Shown piece by piece: positions 1 to 5,269 of a stretch of DNA of 5,269 bases. Position numbers and translations under genes: made by a program. The notes beneath the pieces were generated by a model. The model searched no databases and was not told where the DNA came from. It was given only the letters and a program-made list of their open reading frames with translations. This DNA comes from Candidatus Sulfotelmatobacter sp. (GTDB lineage: Bacteria > Acidobacteriota > Terriglobia > Terriglobales > SbA1): positions 1-5,269 of the forward strand of contig JASLEQ010000749.1 in the NCBI GenBank assembly GCA_030151135.1. The letters run 5' to 3'. The first letter of the stretch is position 1; every line of letters begins with the position of its first letter.

Positions 1-2165
1 TCCTTCAATCCACCGATCGGAAGAACTTTGCCGCGAAGCGTGATCTCGCCCGTCATCGCAATATCCCGGCGTACCGGAATTTTGCTTAACGCGCTTGAGA
101 TTGCCGTCGCGATCGTAATCCCGGCTGACGGGCCATCCTTCGGAATCGCACCTTCCGGTACATGCACGTGCAGATCCAGATTGCGATAGAAGTCGCGATT
201 CAGGCCCAGGCGATGCGCACGGGACCGCACGTAAGACATCGCGGCCTGTGCCGATTCCTGCATCACGTCGCCGAGCTTCCCCGTCAGCGTGAGCTTGCCT
301 TTGCCGTCCACCACGCTGGCTTCGGTGCTCAGAATCGATCCGCCCACCTCTGTCCATGCCAGCCCGGTCACCAGTCCCACTTCGGATTTCTCGTTCGCCA
401 GAGTGTCGCGGAACTTGATCACGCCCAGGAAGTCGTTGACGTTCTCGCCAGTGATGACAATCGAGAAGTTTTCGCCTTCCTTTACCACCTTCCGCGCAAT
501 CTTGCGGCAGACATTTCCGATCTCCCGCTCCAGGTTCCGCACGCCCGCTTCCCGCGTATACGAACGGATCAGCGACGTGATCGCATCATCGGTGAACTTG
601 ATGTTCTTTTCCGAGAGCCCCGCAGCCAGCATCTGCTTCTTCACCAGGAACTGCTTCGCGATCTCCACCTTTTCCTGCTCGGTGTAGCCATGCAGTCGCA
701 GTACTTCCATGCGGTCCTGCAATGCCGGAGGAATGGTGTGCATCACGTTTGCCGTGGCGACGAAGAAAACCTGCGACAAGTCGTATTCGACATCAAGGTA
801 GTGATCGACGAACATGAAATTCTGTTCCGGATCGAGCACCTCGAGCAGTGCCGCCGACGGGTCCCCGCGGAAGTCCATCGACATCTTGTCCACTTCATCC
901 AGCATGAACACCGGGTTCTTCGTGCCGGCCTTCTTCATCATTTGAATGATCTGGCCGGGCAGGGCGCCGATATAGGTCCGCCGGTGTCCGCGAATCTCTG
1001 CCTCATCCCGCACGCCGCCCAGCGACATGCGCACGAACTTCCGTCCTGTAGCCTTCGCGATCGACATTCCCAGCGAGGTCTTGCCAACTCCCGGAGGCCC
1101 AACGAAACACAGAATCGATCCTTTCGGATTCTTTACCAGTTGTCGCACTGCCAGGAACTCAAGTATGCGTTCCTTAATCTTCTCCAGCCCATAGTGATCT
1201 TCGTTCAGGACCTTTTCAGCGCGCGAAATGTTCCGGATCTCTTTTGACCGCTTCTTCCACGGCACTGCCAGCAACCAGTCCAGATAATTTCGCGAGACAG
1301 TCGACTCGGCCGACATCGGCGGCATGGCTTCCAGCTTCTTCAGCTCCTGCAGGGCCTTGTCCTTCGTCTCCTTCGGCATGCCTGCGGCTTCGATCTTTTT
1401 CTTCAGTTCATCGAACTCGCTCTTCTCGCCGCGGCCCAGTTCCTTCTGAATCGCCTTGATCTTTTCGTTGAGGTAATACTCTTTTTGTGCCTTCTCCATC
1501 TGCCGCTTCACGCGCGACTGGATGGTCCGGTCCACATTCAATTTCTCAATCTCGATATCGAGCACGTCGGCAATGCGCGTCAGCCGCTCCGCCGGATCGA
1601 AAATTTCCAGCAGTTCCTGCTTTTCTTCAATCGAGAGTTGCAGGTTTGCGGAGATCACGTCGGTCAGCTTTGCCGGATCTTCCATCCGCACCGCGGAGAT
1701 CATCGTCTCGTAGTTCAGGGCCTGGCAAAGCTTCACGTACTGCTCGAACAGCGACGTCACCCTCTGCATGCTGGCTTCGAGCGCCTGGTTCGTTTCGGTC
1801 GTAAAGCGCGCCACCCGTACCGTCGCCTGCATGTACCCTTCGGTGTCGGTAACCTGCAGGATCTTTCCTCGCTCAATTCCTTCGACCAGAACTTTAATGT
1901 TGCCGTCGGGCAGCTTCAGGCTCTGCACGATATTGACAATCGTGCCGACCTGGTAAATCTCGTTCGCCTTCGGCTCATCAATTGACGCATCATGCTGCGT
2001 TGCCAGGAAGATCTTCTTGTCCGCTGCCAGTGCCTCTTCCAGAGCGCGCACGCTCGATTCACGTCCCACGACGAACGGCGTCATCATGAACGGGAAAATC
2101 ACCACGTCCCGGATGGGCATCATGGGCAGCTTTTTCGATTCGTATTTTTCCTTGGATGTAGTCAC
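1..2165 (-). CDS. lon: ATP-dependent protease Lon (LonA), 3' end outside window
   Basis: Lon is a cytoplasmic homohexameric AAA+ serine protease that unfolds and degrades misfolded and short-lived regulatory proteins. The frame stays open from GTG at 2165-2163 to the window edge, giving 721 full codons of a family of about 800 residues. An N-terminal substrate-binding domain opens with '[13 protein letters not shown]' (from about residue 13) and is followed by a charged helical linker ('[18 protein letters not shown]'). The AAA+ module has Walker A GPPGVGKT (Lys at residue 362), Walker B 'FMLDEVDK' (Asp423, Glu424) and sensor-2 'TREAGVR' (Arg543). The protease domain has 'GLAWTEVGG' (Trp604) and the catalytic Ser680 in 'PKDGPSAG'. 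The window stops in 'PIGGLKE'; by alignment to E. coli Lon (Ser679/Lys722) the dyad lysine is the next codon, just outside. The start is supported by AGGAG 5 nt upstream and an in-frame TAG at 2198-2196. The gene is last in the tig-clpP-clpX-lon order, 231 nt after clpX. No frameshift or missing motif is seen. Confidence 0.98.
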   Translation of the reverse strand, partial: MTTSKEKYESKKLPMMPIRDVVIFPFMMTPFVVGRESSVRALEEALAADKKIFLATQHDASIDEPKANEIYQVGTIVNIVQSLKLPDGNIKVLVEGIERGKILQVTDTEGYMQATVRVARFTTETNQALEASMQRVTSLFEQYVKLCQALNYETMISAVRMEDPAKLTDVISANLQLSIEEKQELLEIFDPAERLTRIADVLDIEIEKLNVDRTIQSRVKRQMEKAQKEYYLNEKIKAIQKELGRGEKSEFDELKKKIEAAGMPKETKDKALQELKKLEAMPPMSAESTVSRNYLDWLLAVPWKKRSKEIRNISRAEKVLNEDHYGLEKIKERILEFLAVRQLVKNPKGSILCFVGPPGVGKTSLGMSIAKATGRKFVRMSLGGVRDEAEIRGHRRTYIGALPGQIIQMMKKAGTKNPVFMLDEVDKMSMDFRGDPSAALLEVLDPEQNFMFVDHYLDVEYDLSQVFFVATANVMHTIPPALQDRMEVLRLHGYTEQEKVEIAKQFLVKKQMLAAGLSEKNIKFTDDAITSLIRSYTREAGVRNLEREIGNVCRKIARKVVKEGENFSIVITGENVNDFLGVIKFRDTLANEKSEVGLVTGLAWTEVGGSILSTEASVVDGKGKLTLTGKLGDVMQESAQAAMSYVRSRAHRLGLNRDFYRNLDLHVHVPEGAIPKDGPSAGITIATAISSALSKIPVRRDIAMTGEITLRGKVLPIGGLK

Positions 2166-2170
2166 TGATT

Positions 2171-2175
2171 CTCCT
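2171..2175 (-). promoter_or_regulatory. Shine-Dalgarno site of lon
   Basis: AGGAG on the minus strand lies 5 nt before the GTG at 2165-2163. It decides the start: an in-frame stop (2198-2196) lies just upstream, no other start codon lies between that stop and this GTG, and the next in-frame ATG codons (residues 14-15) would cut into the conserved N-terminal motif. Confidence 0.8.
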
Positions 2176-2224
2176 GGAGACGAGCAGCCAAAACGCTAAA
2201 CGGCCAAAACCACGATCTATCTGG

Positions 2225-2252
2225 ATTTTACCTTGAGCGGACGCCACGGCAA
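2225..2252 (-). promoter_or_regulatory. candidate sigma-70-type promoter for lon
   Basis: Reading the minus strand, TTGCCG (2252-2247, 4 of 6 matches to TTGACA) is followed after 16 nt by TAAAAT (2230-2225, 5 of 6 matches to TATAAT). Transcription would begin near 2218 and leave a leader of about 50 nt before the lon GTG. The site sits in the largest intergenic gap of the window, where an independent lon promoter is plausible. The match is modest and picked by eye. I saw no CIRCE-type inverted repeat and no clear heat-shock sigma-factor box in this gap. Confidence 0.35.
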
Positions 2253-2308
2253 AATGGCATTTAAGTGGTAAGGGGCACCTTAGATTTTGAGGGACTTCCT
2301 AAGGCAAT

Positions 2309-2379
2309 AACCACAAAGGAGACCAATTCTCACGAAGCGAATCTGCAACCTTCCGTGAACCTTGGCGCCCTTTGTGGTT
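2309..2379. repeat. 71-nt imperfect palindrome between clpX and lon, possibly a dispersed repeat element
   Basis: The outer arms are perfect 11-bp inverted copies: AACCACAAAGG at 2309-2319 and CCTTTGTGGTT at 2369-2379. Inward, after a 3x3 mismatch, CCAA (2323-2326) pairs with TTGG (2362-2365). After another 3x3 mismatch, TCACG/AAG (2330-2337) pairs with CTT/CGTGA (2350-2358) with one bulged base, leaving a loop of about 12 nt. Each arm reads as about three units of roughly 10 nt of the type CACAAAGG, GCCAAGG, CACGGAAGG. Such 'CCACAAAGGACACGAAGG'-like words are, from memory, dispersed intergenic repeats in several phyla including Acidobacteriota. The element begins 17 nt past the clpX stop codon, so it would form a hairpin at the 3' end of the clpX message. 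No U-tract follows in that direction, so it is not a clear intrinsic terminator. Confidence 0.7.
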
Positions 2380-2396
2380 GAAGGGGTTTTGCGGAA

Positions 2397-3677
2397 CTAT
2401 CCGGCCTTCTCCATCACGGTCGCGAACGAGGCCGAGCGTTTCTCCACCATCTCGCGCGTCACTTCGAATTCCTTCAGTTTCTTCTGGCTTGGCAGGTTGA
2501 ACATCAAGTCCAGCATCAGTTCTTCCAGAATCATCCGCAGGCCGCGCGCGCCAACTTTTCGCGCCATCGCCTGCCGTGCAATCGCCCGCAGAGCCTCATC
2601 CGAGAACTTCAGTCTCACATTCTCAAACTCGAACAGCCGTTGGTATTGCTTCACGATCGCGTTCTTTGGACGCGTCAGAATCTCGATCAGCGCGTATTCG
2701 TCCAGATCCTCAAGCATGCCCATGACCGGCAGCCGTCCAACAAATTCCGGGATCAGTCCAAACTTAATAAGATCTTCCGGCTGAACGTCTTGCATCAATT
2801 CCTGCGTCTTCTTCTTGGAGGTGAAGGACTCTTCTTTCTCAGCTTCTTCGCCCGACCGGAAGCCTAGCGACTTCTTGCCAACCCTGCGCTGAATGATCTT
2901 CTCCAGCCCGACAAAAGCCCCGCCGCAGATAAAGAGAATGTTCGTCGTATCGACCGGCGTGAATTCCTGGTGCGGATGCTTCCGCCCACCTTGCGGCGGA
3001 ACGTTCGCAATCGTCCCTTCCAGAATCTTCAGCAGCGCCTGTTGCACGCCTTCGCCCGAAACGTCCCGCGTGATCGACGGATTTTCGTCCTTCCGCCCGA
3101 TCTTATCGACTTCATCGATATAGATGATGCCCGTCTGCGTCCGGCTCACGTCTCCATCCGCTGCCTGCAGCAGTTTCAGGATAATGTTCTCGACATCTTC
3201 GCCCACGTATCCGGCTTCGGTCAGGGTCGTCGCATCAACAATCGCAAACGGCACGTCCAGCATCCGGGCCAGAGTCTGCGCCAGCAGCGTCTTGCCCGTG
3301 CCGGTCGGCCCGATCAGCATGATGTTCGACTTCGAAAGCTCAATCCCATCGCCGGTCTTCTGGCGATTCATGAAGATTCGCTTGTAGTGGTTGTAAACCG
3401 CGACGGCCAGTTTCTTCTTCGTCTGCTCCTGCCCAATCACGTACTCATCCAGGAACGCTTTCACTTCCTGCGGCTTGGGCAACTGGTTCGGAGTGCTGCT
3501 TGGCGGGGTCGCGGTCCGGTCATCTTCCAGAATCGAGTTGCAGACCGCAACGCATTCATCGCAAATGTAAGCCCGGGGATAATCGCTCGGAGAGGAGATC
3601 AGTTTGGCTACAGCGTCCTGCGATTTATGGCAGAACGAACAGCGGAGTATCTCATCCGTTCCTGACTTGGTTTTCAC
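2397..3677 (-). CDS. clpX: ClpX, ATP-dependent unfoldase subunit of the ClpXP protease
   Basis: ClpX is a hexameric AAA+ unfoldase that recognises tagged or damaged proteins in the cytoplasm and threads them into ClpP. The 426-residue product is full length for the family. An N-terminal C4 zinc-binding domain has Cys13, Cys16, Cys39 and Cys42. A Ser/Thr/Pro-rich linker spans about residues 55-70. The AAA+ module then shows Walker A GPTGTGKT (123-130), pore-1 loop GYVGED (156-161), Walker B 'IIYIDEVDK' (Asp188, Glu189), the RKH loop (232-234), the ClpP-docking tripeptide LGF (271-273, in place of the usual IGF), arginine finger Arg315 in 'EFVGRLP' and sensor-2 GARGLR (376-381). A charged stretch after LGF is about 5 residues longer than in E. 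coli ClpX. The start is GTG, chosen because AAGGAG lies 9 nt upstream and the zinc finger begins 12 residues in. It lies 104 nt downstream of clpP, its protease partner, probably in one transcript. Confidence 0.98.
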   Translation of the reverse strand: MKTKSGTDEILRCSFCHKSQDAVAKLISSPSDYPRAYICDECVAVCNSILEDDRTATPPSSTPNQLPKPQEVKAFLDEYVIGQEQTKKKLAVAVYNHYKRIFMNRQKTGDGIELSKSNIMLIGPTGTGKTLLAQTLARMLDVPFAIVDATTLTEAGYVGEDVENIILKLLQAADGDVSRTQTGIIYIDEVDKIGRKDENPSITRDVSGEGVQQALLKILEGTIANVPPQGGRKHPHQEFTPVDTTNILFICGGAFVGLEKIIQRRVGKKSLGFRSGEEAEKEESFTSKKKTQELMQDVQPEDLIKFGLIPEFVGRLPVMGMLEDLDEYALIEILTRPKNAIVKQYQRLFEFENVRLKFSDEALRAIARQAMARKVGARGLRMILEELMLDLMFNLPSQKKLKEFEVTREMVEKRSASFATVMEKAG

Positions 3678-3686
3678 TCTGCTTTA

Positions 3687-3692
3687 CTCCTT
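3687..3692 (-). promoter_or_regulatory. Shine-Dalgarno site of clpX
   Basis: AAGGAG on the minus strand stands 9 nt before the GTG start at 3677-3675. It is the strongest ribosome-binding match in the window and supports the GTG start of ClpX. Confidence 0.8.
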
Positions 3693-3781
3693 CGGCGGTT
3701 CCCCCGCGGCTTGATCGAGACCCTGCTCGTTGGTGCGTCCCTCATGCCGTTCTGGCTCAAACCTTCAGGCGCGAAGGGCGA

Positions 3782-4411
3782 TCATACCGCTTTCACCGTC
3801 TTGTAAATGATATCGTCTATGATTCCGTATTCCTTAGCCTGCTGCGCGTTCATAATGAAGTCGCGCTCGACATCTTTCTCCACCTTGTCCAGTTTCTGTC
3901 CACTATGTTTCGAAAGTAACTGGTTGGTGATCTCCCGCATGCGCAGAATCTCGCGTGCATGAATATCGATGTCAGTAGCTTGCCCGGATAATCCGCCCAT
4001 AGACGGCTGATGTATTAGAATCCGCGAATTCGGAAGTGCCAATCTCTTTTTGGGCTCGCCTGATGCCAAAAGTAACGCCGCCATCGATGCCGCCTGCCCA
4101 ACGCACAGCGTCATCACATCATTCTTCACATACTGCATGGTGTCGTAGATCGCCATCCCGGCCGTGATCGAGCCACCCGGAGAGTTGATGTAAAGCTGGA
4201 TGTCTTTCTCCGGATCTTCCTGAGCCAAAAACAACATTTGGGCGATCACCAGGTTGGCGATATTGTCGTCAATCGGCGTGCCGATGAAAATAATGTTGTC
4301 GCGGAGCAGGCGGGAATAAATATCGTAGGCGCGTTCGCCTCGCCCGGTCTGCTCGATGACCATTGGTACCAGCATCATTTGCGGGTCTTTATCGTTTGGT
4401 TTCACGTTCAC
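3782..4411 (-). CDS. clpP: ClpP, proteolytic subunit of the Clp protease
   Basis: ClpP is a serine peptidase (family S14) that forms a double-heptamer barrel in the cytoplasm and degrades proteins fed by ClpX or another Clp ATPase. From GTG at 4411-4409 the product has 209 residues, the usual size. It has a short N-terminal extension, then '[19 protein letters not shown]' (residues 12-30), the oxyanion-hole region 'INSPGGS' (75-81), catalytic Ser109 in 'GQAASMA', His134 in 'ILIHQP' and Asp184 in 'VERDF'. The residue after SerMet is Ala where E. coli has Gly, and the '[11 protein letters not shown]' loop has one residue more than E. coli. The frame is open further upstream to an ATG at 4561, but that start would overlap the end of tig by 77 bp and lacks family similarity. 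GGCGGAG 8 nt before the GTG favours the shorter form. The ATG pair at residues 12-13 is an alternative start, or near a propeptide cleavage point, but has no visible Shine-Dalgarno. Confidence 0.97.
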   Translation of the reverse strand: MNVKPNDKDPQMMLVPMVIEQTGRGERAYDIYSRLLRDNIIFIGTPIDDNIANLVIAQMLFLAQEDPEKDIQLYINSPGGSITAGMAIYDTMQYVKNDVMTLCVGQAASMAALLLASGEPKKRLALPNSRILIHQPSMGGLSGQATDIDIHAREILRMREITNQLLSKHSGQKLDKVEKDVERDFIMNAQQAKEYGIIDDIIYKTVKAV

Positions 4412-4419
4412 CTGCCACA

Positions 4420-4426
4420 CTCCGCC
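4420..4426 (-). promoter_or_regulatory. Shine-Dalgarno site that decides the clpP start
   Basis: GGCGGAG on the minus strand ends 8 nt before the GTG at 4411-4409. A second GTG two codons later (4405-4403) would be 14 nt away, which is too far, so the first GTG is preferred. This also argues against the longer reading from 4561. Confidence 0.6.
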
Positions 4427-4484
4427 CCGACGCAACGGTTTGCTTGCATGGAGAGGATTCGAAAGGTCCGCGCATTTTCTGGAG

Positions 4485-5269
4485 TTACGCGGACTGGTGA
4501 TACAGAAAATCGAGGGTCTTTTCGCTGCGGATTCTGTTCCGGATTCTATCGAGGCCCCCATCCTGTGTCAATCGAGAGCGGACCGCTTCCGGAGTCTGTT
4601 TCGTTTGTTGCGCCAGCGCTTCGAGTTCGTGATTCAACTCATCTTCGCCGACCTCAATTTTTTCCAACTCCGCAATGCGTTCCAGTAGCAACGACGACTT
4701 TACATCCTGCACCGCCTGTTCGCGCTGGCCTACTCGCAGCCGGGGCAAATCCATCTTCTTCATGTCTTCCATCTTCATGCCCTGCGCCGCCAGGGCACGC
4801 AGGCCGCGCTCGAGACGCAGGTCGATCTGCCGGTCCACCAGCGACTCCGGCACTTCGAACTCGTTGCGCTTCACCAGTTCATTCACCAGCTTGTCTTTAG
4901 CCTCGCGCTCAGCCGTGTGCTTCCGCTCAGCTTCCATGTTGTCGCGAATCTGTTTCCGCACCTGGTCGAGACTGCTGAACTCGCCCAGTTCCTTGGCAAA
5001 TTCGTCGGTGAGTTCCGGCAGATTCTTCTGCTTGATGGCTTGAACTTTCACGGTGTACACCAGCGTCTTGCCGGCCAGGCGCTTATCGGCGGAGTCTTCC
5101 GGATACTTCACTTCGAACTCGCGCTCTTCGCCCGCATTGGCGCCGCGCAGGTTCTCGCTGAATTCGGGCACGGTGTTCTTGCCGCCGATTTCGATCAGCA
5201 CTTCATCCATGTGCACAGGTTGCGCCGTGCCATCGCCATCTTTCGGCTTTCCGTCCATGGACGCCTGAG
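4485..5269 (-). CDS. tig: Trigger factor, C-terminal part (5' end outside window)
   Basis: Trigger factor is the ribosome-bound chaperone that receives nascent polypeptides at the exit tunnel. About 260 codons are present, ending in '[10 protein letters not shown]' and TAA at 4487-4485. The ribosome-binding domain with its exit-site signature lies beyond the window. The visible part starts inside the FKBP-like prolyl isomerase domain (about 5269-5000, '[20 protein letters not shown]' to '[11 protein letters not shown]'). The junction '[15 protein letters not shown]' leads to the helical C-terminal chaperone arms (about 5000-4490). The frame stays open through the window edge, so the ATG at 5258 is an internal methionine, not the start. 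The 'IPGFE' word of canonical trigger-factor FKBP domains reads 'VPEFS' here, so isomerase activity may be weak. It is first in the visible tig-clpP-clpX-lon order and ends 73 nt before clpP; its promoter lies outside the window. Confidence 0.95.
   Translation of the reverse strand, partial: QASMDGKPKDGDGTAQPVHMDEVLIEIGGKNTVPEFSENLRGANAGEEREFEVKYPEDSADKRLAGKTLVYTVKVQAIKQKNLPELTDEFAKELGEFSSLDQVRKQIRDNMEAERKHTAEREAKDKLVNELVKRNEFEVPESLVDRQIDLRLERGLRALAAQGMKMEDMKKMDLPRLRVGQREQAVQDVKSSLLLERIAELEKIEVGEDELNHELEALAQQTKQTPEAVRSRLTQDGGLDRIRNRIRSEKTLDFLYHQSA

Noticed and set aside
162..1247. Long open frame (361 codons) on the plus strand opposite lon
   Set aside because: It is antisense to conserved Lon AAA+ and protease motifs. 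Its product is His/Arg/Leu-rich, as expected from a mirror frame of a codon-biased gene, and it has no recognisable domain.
1485..1985. Further plus-strand open frames opposite lon (this one and several overlapping ones)
   Set aside because: They overlap one another and lie entirely opposite a continuous Lon coding frame; composition is typical of antisense shadows.
2059..2247. 62-codon minus-strand frame covering the lon start
   Set aside because: It is in a different frame from lon, overlaps the Lon N-terminus and has no Shine-Dalgarno or recognisable product.
2278..2304. Inverted 6-mers CCTTAG / CTAAGG in the clpX-lon gap
   Set aside because: Six base pairs with a 15-nt loop are readily explained by chance, with no match to a known operator such as CIRCE.
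2970..3665. 231-codon open frame on the plus strand opposite clpX
   Set aside because: Shadow frame of clpX, whose motifs are complete and in order on the other strand; no domain or Shine-Dalgarno support.
3762..3777. Small hairpin just after the clpP stop (CCTTC / GAAGG, 6-nt loop)
   Set aside because: Only a 5-bp stem followed by three T residues, too weak to call a terminator; clpX follows closely and is expected to be co-transcribed.
4412..4561. Longer clpP starting at ATG 4561 (259 residues)
   Set aside because: The extra 50 residues have no ClpP similarity and would overlap the end of tig out of frame; the GTG at 4411 has a Shine-Dalgarno and gives the normal family length.
4238..4900. 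Plus-strand open frames across the clpP-tig junction
   Set aside because: They run antisense through two recognised genes and their gap; the product is a Pro/Ser/Arg-rich low-complexity reading with no family features.
1..5269. Search for a novel defence, mobile, CRISPR or RNA system
   Set aside because: About 93% of the window is covered by four well-known quality-control genes; the gaps contain no tRNA-like fold, spaced direct repeats, transposase remnants or riboswitch that I can support.

Overview
The window is an ordinary, well-conserved bacterial protein quality-control locus. All four genes lie on the minus strand and are transcribed from the high-coordinate end to the low-coordinate end in the order tig (trigger factor, 5' end missing), clpP, clpX, lon (3' end missing). 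This gene order is widespread in bacteria. The moderately high G+C content by eye, the GTG starts and the wording of the Lon and ClpP proteins (for example the Lon N-terminus with '[18 protein letters not shown]') fit an Acidobacteriota genome, perhaps Koribacter/Terriglobus-like. That assignment is made from memory of the families, not from a search.

Layout from high to low coordinates: the C-terminal ~260 codons of trigger factor (4485-5269); a 73-nt gap; clpP (3782-4411, GTG start, 209 aa, with a complete Ser-His-Asp triad); a 104-nt gap holding the clpX Shine-Dalgarno; clpX (2397-3677, GTG start, 426 aa, with zinc-binding domain and AAA+ module); a 231-nt gap with a 71-nt imperfect palindrome built from CAC(A/G)AAGG-like units and a candidate promoter; then lon (1-2165, GTG start), which runs off the window one codon before the expected catalytic lysine.

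Functionally, trigger factor handles nascent chains at the ribosome exit. ClpX unfolds tagged or damaged substrates and threads them into the ClpP barrel. Lon is an independent ATP-dependent protease for misfolded and regulatory proteins. The spacing suggests that tig, clpP and clpX form one transcription unit, with lon either reading through from it or fired from its own promoter.

I found no sign of a novel system, mobile element gene, CRISPR array or RNA gene. The most interesting item is the palindromic repeat between clpX and lon. Smaller points are a charged extension beside the ClpP-docking loop of ClpX, an altered FKBP signature in trigger factor and three consecutive GTG starts.
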